Shown piece after piece: positions 56,407-64,000 of a stretch of 64,000 nt of DNA. Made by a program: the position numbers and the translations under genes. The DNA comes from Chromatiales bacterium (ex Bugula neritina AB1) (GTDB taxonomy: Bacteria; Pseudomonadota; Gammaproteobacteria; Granulosicoccales; Granulosicoccaceae). Position 1 is the first letter of the stretch; each line of letters starts with the position of its first letter. The notes beneath the pieces were generated by a model that was given only the letters and a program-made list of their open reading frames with translations, was not told where the DNA came from and did not search any database. The stretch lies in assembly GCA_001730015.1 (NCBI GenBank), contig MDLA01000080.1:62001-126000 (forward strand), read 5' to 3'.

Positions 56407-57915
56407 TCAGTACTGGTTAACCTGCCAGTTAACGATATTAAGATCACCAGCTCCCCAGAAAATTTCCGTACCAACAAGAATATTCGCAAGGCACCAGTTG
56501 TCTTCAATTCTGACCGAATTAGTGTTTGCGCCGAAAACCTGCTGAACGCGGTGTGCATACTGCCGCGACCATTCTATAAATGTTGTCCAGTTCAGGGTGC
56601 CACTGGATTGAGGGTTTTGTGCGACAAATGCAATATATTTGCGGTCTGAATTTTTTGTGTAAATGTTATAGACAGCGCCGTCCAGCGTTGCTGTCGTAAC
56701 GTAATCGCTGGGCCCGGCCGGTAATCTTTCTGCACCGGAATCGAGCCATACCATCACTTCATACGTATGGTTTGAGCGGCCATTGCTTCGTTGTACAACG
56801 CTTTCAGGGCAATTGCCGGAAGCATCGGAGGGATGCAGGAAAGACTCAATAGCAATGTTGCGTTCGCCGCTGATAATTGATCCGTTAGGGAATCTCGGGT
56901 TGTTCGATGCGTTAACCGTTCGATTGGGCCCGTATTGAGAACTGCTGAAGCTATAGTCAATTGAAATGAACGGCAGTTGGTCTATGCGTGCAGGCAGCCC
57001 GGTGACTGCTTTTGGCGCACTGACTTCCCCTTGTGACTTAACGCCGTAGATGAGTTCCGGATAGGAGCGGACAAAATAATCACCGGATCCGCCGCCTGCA
57101 CCCCAATCGTAGTTCCAGCCAACAGCCGCTCCGTTTTCATTAGCGTAGATACATTGTTCCCACTCAAAGCTGCCAGCGGCACTGAAGTTCCAGGCGTTAG
57201 TGGCGAGGATAAAATCCCCGGTTCGAATAGCGCCGTGGTAATTTCGGTTTAACGTGTCCTGACGAGTCAGACATGTGTCCTGAGGGCGCTCCTTCAGTGG
57301 AGTGAGTGTTGAACTGCGAATGAGACCGCCTGGATTATCAACTGTGAAGTTGTTGCCGCTTCCGTTATTACTTCCACCCCCGGTTTGTGCGCCATCGGAA
57401 GAACCGCTGCCACCGAGGTTGCCGGACTGACCGCCATCGGAAGAACCGCTGCCACCGAGGTTGCCGGACTGACCGCCATCGGAAGAACCGCTGCCAGACG
57501 TATTTCCACTGTTACCCGTGGTTGAATCGATCACGCATGTCTCATTGTTCTCCCAGCCGAAGCCGTCACCATCCGGATCGCTGGATGTGAGGAGACAGGA
57601 TTTTCTGCTGCTCGAAGACGCGCCGTCGATGAGTAGCTCAGAGACTCTGCAGGACTTACTGTTTTCCCAACCGAAACCGTCGCCGTCCGGATCGCTGTCT
57701 GCGGAGTTGCAGACAGGCAAAGATGATCCGGAAACTTTGTTTCCCGCACTACCTGCGCTGACCCTGCAGGAGCTATTATTCTCCCAGCCGAAGCCGTCGC
57801 CATCGGTGTCGAAGGCTGCGGAACTACAGTCGGGGAGTGCTGCCAAGGATGTCTGGGTGACGAAAAGAAAGAGCGTTAAAACGCTGGCAGAATAGAGGCG
57901 AGCGAAAGTTTTCAA
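56407..57915 (-). CDS. Secreted family GH12 endoglucanase with three DPDGDGFGWEN repeats
   Basis: Retaining glycoside hydrolase, usually endo-beta-1,4-glucanase or xyloglucanase. Numbered from the TTG at 57915 (502 residues), a signal peptide (MKTFARLYSASVLTLFLFVT then QTSLA) is followed by three D-x-DGDGFGWEN-x2-[ST]C repeats (37-50, 75-89, 113-127). A Gly/Ser linker made of a perfect DNA repeat comes next, then the GH12 domain (about 195-502). The nucleophile is Glu386 in TYEVMVWL and the acid/base Glu484 in NILVGTEIFWGAGDL. Reading from the ATG at 57990 would add 25 residues without a ribosome binding site, while the TTG has AAGGTG eight bases ahead. The neighbour at 54883 shares the repeats. 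Confidence 0.88.
   Translation of the reverse strand: MKTFARLYSASVLTLFLFVTQTSLAALPDCSSAAFDTDGDGFGWENNSSCRVSAGSAGNKVSGSSLPVCNSADSDPDGDGFGWENSKSCRVSELLIDGASSSSRKSCLLTSSDPDGDGFGWENNETCVIDSTTGNSGNTSGSGSSDGGQSGNLGGSGSSDGGQSGNLGGSGSSDGAQTGGGSNNGSGNNFTVDNPGGLIRSSTLTPLKERPQDTCLTRQDTLNRNYHGAIRTGDFILATNAWNFSAAGSFEWEQCIYANENGAAVGWNYDWGAGGGSGDYFVRSYPELIYGVKSQGEVSAPKAVTGLPARIDQLPFISIDYSFSSSQYGPNRTVNASNNPRFPNGSIISGERNIAIESFLHPSDASGNCPESVVQRSNGRSNHTYEVMVWLDSGAERLPAGPSDYVTTATLDGAVYNIYTKNSDRKYIAFVAQNPQSSGTLNWTTFIEWSRQYAHRVQQVFGANTNSVRIEDNWCLANILVGTEIFWGAGDLNIVNWQVNQY
57391..57495 (-). repeat. 42-bp tandem repeat encoding the Gly/Ser linker of the GH12 protein
   Basis: Two identical 42-base units (57391-57432, 57433-57474) and a half unit (57475-57495) encode a 14-residue GGQSGNLGGSGSSD linker. 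Near-identity at DNA level suggests recent expansion by slippage or recombination; the copy number probably varies between strains. Confidence 0.8.
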
Positions 57916-58056
57916 GATTGGTACACCTTGCCGGAAGCGGCCGTAACACGACGAAATAAATTTAAAAAACTGTTGCGAAGTTGATTGCATTAGTTATGCG
58001 ACAGGGATAGTAACCCGAAACAAACTTCGGTTTGCGATACAGTTCACATTGTTGTT

Positions 58057-58893
58057 TCAGCTATTCAAGGCCTTAGCGTGAAAGGCAATATGCTCCCCGA
58101 TAAAACTTGCAATGAAATGGTAGCTGTGGTCGTAACCGTTTTGCATTCTGATTTTGGCGGAAATATTATGAGCATCGCAGGTATCTATTAGTGTCTGCGT
58201 GTTTAACTGGTCGGCTAGAAAGGAATCGGCGGTACCCTGGTCAACCAGCATAGGAGGACAGCTTGCACCCCTTGAAATCAGAACGCTCGCGTCCCAGTTC
58301 TGCCATTCATCGCGATTGTCTCCAAGGTAGGCACCAAAGCACCCCTCACCCCAGGCACAGTTAACCGGGTTGCAGATCGGGGAAAAAGCCGAAACAGAAC
58401 GAAACACCCCAGGTTGCTTCAACGCCGAAATCAGAGCGCCGTGGCCACCCATGGAATGGCCTGTAATTGACCGGAGACCGGGTATTACAGGGGCGGTCGC
58501 TTCAACCAGTTCCGGTAATTCCGAGTTGATGTAATCGTACATTTGATAGTGGGCAGCCCAGGGTTCTGCAGTAGCATTGACATAAAAGCCTGCGCCTTTG
58601 CCAAGATCGTAGCGATCCGGCTCATCAGCGACGTCGTCACCGCGCGGACTGGTGTCGGGCATGATCAACGCCAGACCGTGTTCGGCAGCGTAGCGCTGAG
58701 CTCCGGCTTTGGTGCGGACATTGTCGTCGGTACAGGTCAAACCGGACAAATAGTACAGCGCCGGAACTGGAGCTTTTTCCGCCTGAGGAGGCAGATAAAT
58801 TGAAAAGGTCATGTCGCAGTTGCAGCTTTTTGATTTATGCACGTATCGATTCAGCGTTCCGCCGAATTCTTTAATCTGCTCTGTATTTTCCAT
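58057..58893 (-). CDS. S-formylglutathione hydrolase
   Basis: Hydrolyses S-formylglutathione to formate and glutathione in glutathione-dependent formaldehyde detoxification. The 278-residue esterase-D-family protein has the nucleophile in TGHSMGGHGAL, MTFSIYLPPQAEK and PVLYYLSGLTCTD-like sequence (here VPALYYLSGLTCTDDN), and the DSFL...YDHSYHFIASF C-terminus with the catalytic His. The formaldehyde dehydrogenase partner (frmA/adhC) is not in this window. Confidence 0.93.
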   Translation of the reverse strand: MENTEQIKEFGGTLNRYVHKSKSCNCDMTFSIYLPPQAEKAPVPALYYLSGLTCTDDNVRTKAGAQRYAAEHGLALIMPDTSPRGDDVADEPDRYDLGKGAGFYVNATAEPWAAHYQMYDYINSELPELVEATAPVIPGLRSITGHSMGGHGALISALKQPGVFRSVSAFSPICNPVNCAWGEGCFGAYLGDNRDEWQNWDASVLISRGASCPPMLVDQGTADSFLADQLNTQTLIDTCDAHNISAKIRMQNGYDHSYHFIASFIGEHIAFHAKALNS

Positions 58894-58970
58894 TTCGGGT
58901 CCTGTGAGTTCTTTGTTGGTGCGGATAAAAAAATTGATTAAGGTAGCAATGATCGTGTGCCGGGAGCTAA

Positions 58971-59438
58971 TCAGTCACTCGTGCGGTTAGTGCTTGCAGA
59001 GTTGATCAGTTGGATAACCCAGAGCGGCGCGTGTTCTTCCGGTTCGGTAATTTCAGTGGCGTCTATTTTCATCGGCCCGCCCAGGCGTGTCGCTCCCAGT
59101 TCGGCAAGAGCGTTGTCTACTGCTATTCCACCACCGCAAAAATTCTCGTAGGAGCTGTCGCCGAGTGCCACGACAGCATATTTCAGATGGGTGACCCGTG
59201 GGAATTCATTTAGTAGTGCTGCGTATACTGGTAGCAGATCGTCGGGTACATCCCCGTTGCCTGTTGACGAAGTACAGACTACCAGTAGTTCGACAGATTC
59301 ATCGATCAACGCATCTATAGTAGCGGGATCCGGTCGGGTTACTGTGTGTCCGGCCGATTCCAGCTGGTTTTCTATTTCATCAGCGGTAAGAGTGGCAGTA
59401 CCGAACACCGAGCCGCTTATTAAGGTTACTTTTGCCAT
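58971..59438 (-). CDS. MioC/YqcA-like flavodoxin
   Basis: The 155-residue protein has the FMN-phosphate loop GSVFGTATLTADEI near residue 9, the flavin-stacking loop CTSSTGNGDVPDDL, and ALGDSSYENFCGGG, the flavodoxin-like pattern of MioC and of CysJ/P450-reductase FMN domains. An electron carrier for an unknown partner. It lies 78 bases before (downstream on the minus strand is the S-formylglutathione hydrolase gene, same direction), but no cotranscription sign is clear. Confidence 0.85.
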   Translation of the reverse strand: MAKVTLISGSVFGTATLTADEIENQLESAGHTVTRPDPATIDALIDESVELLVVCTSSTGNGDVPDDLLPVYAALLNEFPRVTHLKYAVVALGDSSYENFCGGGIAVDNALAELGATRLGGPMKIDATEITEPEEHAPLWVIQLINSASTNRTSD

Positions 59439-59514
59439 ATGTCAGTTACTGAAATACACCGGAAAATTTAGGGACTAACTGCACTTTGAATTTAACAGGG
59501 TTTTGCTTATGCAG

Positions 59515-60369
59515 TTAGTGGATTGCTGCCAGAATGCGGTCAAGTAGCGAGACAGGCAGAATTCGTTTTGCAATTGCAAATGCAATCGTCGGAGTTGTCA
59601 CCCGGTAACGGGCTCGCGGACTGTGATGTTGCAGTGCGTGGAGTAATTTGTCCACTACTGCGTCGGGCCCGAGGGTGAATTTGCTGGCATCACCTGCTGA
59701 GTTTAAGCGCGCTAGCGTGTGCTCGTAGTGACTGGCATGGACGCTGTCTGCCGCATTGATATGCCGGTGAAATCTGGCTTGTCCGTTTTCCCGGAATTTA
59801 GATCGGATTGGACCGGGCTGAATAATCGAGACATGGATATTACTGCCACGAAGCTCGAGTCGCAAAGTGTCCGACAACCCTTCGATCGCGAATTTGGCTG
59901 CATTGTATGCTCCGCGATAGGGCATTGCCGCAAAACCGAGAACAGAACTATTTTGTACGATTCGACCATAGCCCTGTGCTCGCATAACCGGAATAACGCG
60001 GCGAGTGAGCTCATGCCAGCCAAACACCAGTGTTTCAAATTGCTCACGCAGGGCAGCGGTTGGCAGATCTTCGACGGCGCCGCCCTGACCGAATCCGCCG
60101 TTGTTGAACAAACCGTAAAGTTTGCCGTTTGTTGCGTGCAACACTTCCGCCAGCGCGTTCTCTATACTTAAGGGGTCGGTGAGGTCGAGTAGCATCGATT
60201 GCAGTCCCGATTGTCTAAGCTTTTCGACGTCCGGCGGCTTTCTGGCTGTTGCGTAGACCTGAAAGCCCCTGCTGTGCAATGTGTTTGCCGCGGCCAGACC
60301 TATTCCACTGGAACAACCGGTTATCAGTACGGCTCGTTTGTCAATGCTGGGTGACTTGTGGACTTCCAT
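59515..60369 (-). CDS. Short-chain dehydrogenase/reductase
   Basis: Classical SDR, 284 residues from the ATG at 60369. The cofactor motif TGCSSGIGLAAA, a following YATARK (Arg at that point suggests NADPH), NNGGFGQ, Ser in NSSVLGFAAMP and catalytic YNAAK are present. A C-terminal extension of about 40 residues goes beyond the core. The stretch PGPIRSKFREN is common in 17-beta-hydroxysteroid-like and YbbO-type SDRs. The frame extends to 60408, but 60369 has GAGG five bases ahead. Substrate unknown. Confidence 0.87.
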   Translation of the reverse strand: MEVHKSPSIDKRAVLITGCSSGIGLAAANTLHSRGFQVYATARKPPDVEKLRQSGLQSMLLDLTDPLSIENALAEVLHATNGKLYGLFNNGGFGQGGAVEDLPTAALREQFETLVFGWHELTRRVIPVMRAQGYGRIVQNSSVLGFAAMPYRGAYNAAKFAIEGLSDTLRLELRGSNIHVSIIQPGPIRSKFRENGQARFHRHINAADSVHASHYEHTLARLNSAGDASKFTLGPDAVVDKLLHALQHHSPRARYRVTTPTIAFAIAKRILPVSLLDRILAAIH

Positions 60370-60553
60370 TCGAACCTCACAGGGAGTGGCTATCTGCTGC
60401 TGATTCACAGGGAACTCAAACGCCCTTGTAAATATCGGATCGGGTGACTATGTAGCAAATTGTCAATGCAGACAAACAAAGATATCGGGCAGACAAACCG
60501 AAGATACCGGCAGTAAGCAAGAATTATGAAGAACGATTCAACGAAAAGGCAAT

Positions 60554-61528
60554 ATGAGCGTATTTGAAAAAATAACAGCGGTGCAGCAGCAGTTAAGGGC
60601 ATCCATTATCGGGCAGGAAAGACTGGTAGACCGCTTGTTGATCGCCTTGTTAGCCGATGGACATTTACTGGTTGAAGGGGCTCCGGGGCTGGCCAAGACC
60701 CGTGCAATTAAAGAGCTTGCCAGGCACATTTCCGGTGATTTTCAGCGAATTCAGTTTACACCGGACCTGCTGCCAGCGGATATCACCGGAACGGAAATCT
60801 ATTTGCCGGCGACCGGAGAATTCCAGTTTCAGCACGGGCCATTGTTTAATCAGATCATTCTGGCCGACGAGATCAACCGGGCACCTGCCAAGGTGCAGTC
60901 TGCGTTACTTGAAGCGATGGCGGAAAGACAGATCTCCGTGGGGCAGAAAACCTGGCCTTTATCGGAGTTATTCCTGGTTATGGCGACTCAGAATCCGATA
61001 GAGCAGGAGGGCACTTACAGTCTGCCCGAGGCACAGCTGGATCGCTTCCTTATGCATGTGATGATCGATTATCCGGTGGCCAGCCGCGAGATCGATATCT
61101 TGCGGCTGGTGCGTCGTGAAAATGACCGGCTGGCGCAGCGCGAGCCGGTGTTACCTCCCGCAGTGCAGCTGAGTGTCGGAGATATAGTCGCTGCACGTAG
61201 TGAAATCGCCCGGGTTTATGTGGCCGAGTCAGTTGAAGAATACCTGGTTCGGTTGGTAACGAGTACCAGGGGCGGGAATTTACGCGATGATTCAATAACG
61301 CCGTGGATAAGTTTCGGTGCTTCACCACGCGGAACCATTGCCCTCGATGCCTGTGCGCGAGCGCACGCCTGGTTACTGGGCCAGGATTATGTATCGCCCG
61401 CTGATATCCAGGCGGTTATTCATGACACTCTGCGGCACCGTGTTTTACTCAGCTATGAAGCTGAAGCAGAAGGTGTAACGGTAGATTCTGTAATTGATCA
61501 TCTGCTTGCACGTGTGGCCGTGCCTTAA
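60554..61528 (+). CDS. MoxR-family AAA+ ATPase
   Basis: A 324-residue MoxR-type AAA+ ATPase. Walker A appears as EGAPGLAKTRAI (Lys-Thr kept), Walker B as ILADEINRAPAKVQSALLEAM, sensor 1 in MATQNPIEQEGTYSLPEAQLDRF (the MoxR signature), and arginine finger/sensor 2 in the C-terminal lid. MoxR ATPases act with von Willebrand A partners as chaperones assembling or maturing protein complexes. It leads an operon with DUF58, DUF4381 and VWA genes. Confidence 0.93.
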   Translation: MSVFEKITAVQQQLRASIIGQERLVDRLLIALLADGHLLVEGAPGLAKTRAIKELARHISGDFQRIQFTPDLLPADITGTEIYLPATGEFQFQHGPLFNQIILADEINRAPAKVQSALLEAMAERQISVGQKTWPLSELFLVMATQNPIEQEGTYSLPEAQLDRFLMHVMIDYPVASREIDILRLVRRENDRLAQREPVLPPAVQLSVGDIVAARSEIARVYVAESVEEYLVRLVTSTRGGNLRDDSITPWISFGASPRGTIALDACARAHAWLLGQDYVSPADIQAVIHDTLRHRVLLSYEAEAEGVTVDSVIDHLLARVAVP

Positions 61529-61533
61529 CTCCC

Positions 61534-62526
61534 ATGTTTACCGCACGTCGCAATCGCGATCCTTCAATTAACCAGACTACCGAAGACGTTACCCGTGTGT
61601 CGCTTGCGCAGCTGGTCTCGCTGCGGCGCTCGGTCGCGCTGGTGAAACGCCCGGCCGGAAGACGCTCTGTGGCGGTGCACGTGGGCGGTAGTGCATCTCG
61701 CGCACTTGGTCGTGGACTCGATTTTTCCGAAGTACGGGAATATAACCGCGGTGATGATGTACGCATGATTGACTGGAAGGTCACAGCGCGCAGCGGCAAA
61801 CCTCACACCAAGGTTTATAACGAAGAGCGGGAAAGACCGTTCCATGTTGTGGTCGACTTGCGCCCGACGATGTTCTTTGCAACACGTGTGGCGTTTAAGT
61901 CAGTGCTGGCGGCAAAACTGGCTTCGATGGTCGCTTGGGCAGCTGCAGCGCAGAGAGACCGGGTCGGCGGTCTGGTATTTTGTGATCAGCGGTTACGCGA
62001 GATCAAGCCTGCTGCCGGTTCAAAAGGTGTTACCCGTTTGCTGAATGAAATTATTCACGCTCATAGTGAAACCAGAGCACGAGTTTACGAGGCAAGCCAA
62101 AGTGAGCAGATGGAGCAACAGTCGTATACGCTCAGCGAAGTATTTCAACGTCTTCAGCGGACTGCACATACCGGCAGTTCGATTTGCCTGTGCACAGATT
62201 TTTCACGCTATAACCCGGAACATTCAGCTTATGTTCGCCAGCTGCTACTGCACAATCATATGGCGGTTTGTAGAATCTATGATCCCCTGGAGGCTGTCTT
62301 ACCCCCACCCGGTCGCTACACCGTCAGTAACGGAATCAAACGCTCCAGCTTCGACAGTTCTGCGAGTGCGGTACGACAACAGTATGCCGAGGCCTTTGCC
62401 AGTCGCACGCTCTCTCTGAAGCAGCAATTCGCAGGACACGGTAATTCATACCATGAATGCGCTGTCACCGATAATCTTTCAGAGGTTGCGGGTAACATGC
62501 TCCGCCGACTACCGGGAAGCGTTTAG
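61534..62526 (+). CDS. DUF58-domain protein
   Basis: The 330-residue protein has the DUF58 core RALGRGLDFSEVREYNRGDD followed by VRMIDWKVTARSGKPHTKVYNEERERP (about 55-105) and a VWA-like domain after it (VVVDLRPTMFFAT..., with a degenerate MIDAS). Such proteins pair with MoxR ATPases in Bat-type operons. It starts six bases after the moxR stop and abuts the DUF4381 start. Confidence 0.92.
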   Translation: MFTARRNRDPSINQTTEDVTRVSLAQLVSLRRSVALVKRPAGRRSVAVHVGGSASRALGRGLDFSEVREYNRGDDVRMIDWKVTARSGKPHTKVYNEERERPFHVVVDLRPTMFFATRVAFKSVLAAKLASMVAWAAAAQRDRVGGLVFCDQRLREIKPAAGSKGVTRLLNEIIHAHSETRARVYEASQSEQMEQQSYTLSEVFQRLQRTAHTGSSICLCTDFSRYNPEHSAYVRQLLLHNHMAVCRIYDPLEAVLPPPGRYTVSNGIKRSSFDSSASAVRQQYAEAFASRTLSLKQQFAGHGNSYHECAVTDNLSEVAGNMLRRLPGSV

Positions 62527-63261
62527 GTGGATCAGACTGCAGAGCAATTGCTGGCCCGGTTGCGAGATCCGCACTTGCCACCCAGCCTCGAGTGGTGGCC
62601 ACCGGCGCCAGGGTGGTGGCTGCTTGCGGCACTGGTTATTTTGCTGGTGGTACTGCTTGTCCGATGGCGGATAGCTCGGAGAAAACCTCATTGGCGAAAA
62701 AGCGCATTGCAGATACTGGATCAGCTGGACGCTCGCAGATTGCATACGGCAAAGGATTGTAGCGAGGTATTGTCGGATTGCTCAATACTGATGCGGCGTG
62801 TCGCTATTGCCGTGAGGCCACGCGAAGAGGTCGCTCAACTAACCGAAGCACAGTGGCTGAGCACGCTCGATTCAATTAGTGGCACGGACCAATATAGCGC
62901 CGGCGGTGGTCGCTTGCTCGTCCGCCACCCTTACATGGCACCCGGACAAGTGTCATCTGATCAGGTCGAACAACTGTTGCAGCTGATGAGACGAACTATC
63001 AATGCGTCGCAGGCGGCACCGGCAGTCAGTTCACAGCAGATTTCAAACTGGTCAGATCGAGAAATTCAGGCAGCGGATTTGCGCCTTGGCCAGCTGCCGC
63101 CGCCCCCTGATGCAAACAATACCCGCCATTCTGCAGCATTGTCTGACAGTGAAAAACAGCAGGAAACCGAAAGCACGGATGTAATGCGATACAAAAGCTC
63201 GGGAAGCAATTCAGTATCAGTGCGGGAGCAAAGTGAAGGGCATCGACATGTTCGCATTTGA
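62527..63261 (+). CDS. DUF4381-domain protein
   Basis: The 244-residue protein begins with a short helix (LLARLRDPHLPPSLEWWPPAPGWW, in parts), the DUF4381 signature, then one membrane segment (about 35-55, LLAALVILLVVLLVRW) and a cytoplasmic domain with ALQILDQLDARRLHTAKDCSEVLSDCSILMRRVAIAV. The last 90 residues are Gln/Ser-rich and likely disordered. GTG start directly follows the DUF58 stop. The last 14 bases overlap the start of the VWA gene. Part of the Bat operon. Confidence 0.87.
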   Translation: MDQTAEQLLARLRDPHLPPSLEWWPPAPGWWLLAALVILLVVLLVRWRIARRKPHWRKSALQILDQLDARRLHTAKDCSEVLSDCSILMRRVAIAVRPREEVAQLTEAQWLSTLDSISGTDQYSAGGGRLLVRHPYMAPGQVSSDQVEQLLQLMRRTINASQAAPAVSSQQISNWSDREIQAADLRLGQLPPPPDANNTRHSAALSDSEKQQETESTDVMRYKSSGSNSVSVREQSEGHRHVRI

Positions 63262-64000
63262 ATGGTGGTGGATGGTTGCCGTGTTGCCGCTTCCACTGTT
63301 GATCAGGTGGCTGGCTCCGGCTGTACCAGCGCGTCGCCAGGTGGCTATACGGGTTCCTTTTTTTGACGATCTGCATCATTTGACAGCGGACTCAGGTCCG
63401 GTATCCGGATCCTCGCTGAAACTGTTGATTGCCAGCCTGATGTGGATTGCCCTGATTCTAGCGGCTATGCGGCCGCAATGGCTGGGTGAAGCGACCGATA
63501 CCCCCTTATCTGGCCGCGACCTCATGCTCGGTCTGGATATCTCGGGAAGTATGCGCGAGCGTGATTTCCAGATTGAGGGCAGATCAGTGGAAAGGCTCGA
63601 TGCAGCTAAAATTGTTGCATCAGAATTTATAGCCAAGCGTGAAGGTGACCGCGTCGGGTTAATTCTGTTCGGCGACAACGCGCAGGTTCAAACACCGCTT
63701 ACTTACGACCTCGATACCGTGCAGCATTTTCTATCTGAATCGGTAGTGGGTCTGATTGGTTCGTCGACCGCTATCGGTGACTCTATAGGGCTGGCAGTAA
63801 AGCGGCTCCGTCAGCGGCCAGCTGATTCTCGCGTGTTTATATTATTAACAGATGGTGCAAACACAACCGGGGCCGTTGAGCCCGTTGATGCAGCGCGTGT
63901 TGCCGCAGAGAATGGTATTCGAATTCACACGATTGGTGTTGGTGCTGATCGAGTCACCGTGCGTGGTCTGTTCGGTACAGAAGTGATCAACCCGTCAAAG
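63248..64000 (+). CDS. BatA-like VWA-domain membrane protein (partial, runs off right edge)
   Basis: An open frame of 251 codons starts at ATG 63248 (AAGGG eight bases ahead) and continues past the window end. It has an N-terminal membrane segment (WWMVAVLPLPLLIRWLAP), a second near residue 57 (LLIASLMWIALILAAM) and a VWA domain with the MIDAS motif DISGSM (about 96-101) and LLTDGANTTGA. The MIDAS is complete, unlike that of the DUF58 partner. It overlaps the DUF4381 gene by 14 bases in another frame. This is the BatA position of MoxR-DUF58-DUF4381-BatA-BatB operons. Confidence 0.92.
   Translation, partial: MFAFEWWWMVAVLPLPLLIRWLAPAVPARRQVAIRVPFFDDLHHLTADSGPVSGSSLKLLIASLMWIALILAAMRPQWLGEATDTPLSGRDLMLGLDISGSMRERDFQIEGRSVERLDAAKIVASEFIAKREGDRVGLILFGDNAQVQTPLTYDLDTVQHFLSESVVGLIGSSTAIGDSIGLAVKRLRQRPADSRVFILLTDGANTTGAVEPVDAARVAAENGIRIHTIGVGADRVTVRGLFGTEVINPSK

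Noticed and set aside
57518-57895. 125-codon frame opposite the GH12 gene with repeating FSQPKPSPSGS units
   Set aside because: The periodicity is the shadow of the DPDGDGFGWEN repeats read on the other strand.
1-64000. tRNA genes, rRNA, CRISPR arrays, insertion sequences, phage genes
   Set aside because: No regularly spaced repeats, transposase or integrase motifs, or T-arm patterns within cloverleaf-like sequence were recognised by eye; a dedicated search could still find a small RNA.

Overview
The window reads as a chromosomal segment of a free-living gammaproteobacterium of moderate G+C. The evidence is typical gammaproteobacterial gene orders (ndk-rlmN-pilF...hisS-yfgM-bamB-der; ilvI-ilvH-pssA; a holD-like gene followed by rimI), Gram-negative envelope genes (BamB, FadL, HtrA/DegP, several lipoproteins) and a MsrPQ repair system. 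A leucine-degradation cluster, a FadL/VolA-type lipid-uptake pair and a secreted family GH12 glucanase suggest a heterotroph that scavenges lipids, amino acids and polysaccharides, possibly marine. I cannot fix the genus. I recognised no tRNA or rRNA genes, CRISPR arrays, prophage or insertion sequences.

Layout. 1-638 (-): 5' part of a large protein whose N-terminus resembles DUF4011 (helicase-associated), cut by the window edge. 937-2776: msrP-msrQ, ended by a perfect hairpin shared with convergent mdh. 4050-6375: nrdR-ribD and a proteasome/HslV-like Ntn hydrolase. 6586-14736: ndk, rlmN, pilF-like, hisS, yfgM, bamB, der and an Ldh-family dehydrogenase. 14941-18365: fadL-like porin plus VolA/Pla-1-type surface lipase. 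18453-23628: SDR, CPA2 antiporter, alpha/beta hydrolase, two unknowns. 23957-27313: pckA and a BepA-like M48 protease. 27915-33930: ilvI-ilvH, pssA, holD-like, rimI, prfC. 33992-40054: AraC-Ogt fusion and a liuA-liuB-liuD leucine catabolism operon. 40070-43990: exostosin-like glycosyltransferase, polytopic membrane protein, 5-formyl-THF cyclo-ligase, SET-domain protein with a histone-H1-like tail. 44242-49795: PhnP-like metallo-hydrolase diverging from an HtrA protease, an unknown two-gene unit and a secreted FGE-like protein. 49844-54727: DUF368 flippase, PhnZ-like HD protein, amidase, rhomboid protease, lytic transglycosylase-like protein. 54883-57915: two secreted proteins sharing a DPDGDGxGWENxxSC repeat, one carrying a GH12 catalytic domain. 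58057-60369: S-formylglutathione hydrolase, MioC-like flavodoxin, SDR. 60554-64000: MoxR-DUF58-DUF4381-VWA (Bat-type) operon, cut by the right edge.

The observations most worth a second look are: the HslV-like hydrolase, in which Ser occupies the catalytic Thr1 position; the SET protein with a lysine-rich tail; the seven-copy Ca-binding/CBM10-like repeat shared by two neighbouring exported proteins; the PhnZ-like oxygenase with no PhnY partner beside it; and a 9-bp perfect inverted repeat between the metallo-hydrolase and the HtrA gene. Nothing in the window is clearly a complete new defence or mobile system. All functional calls rest on reading motifs by eye; no searches were run.
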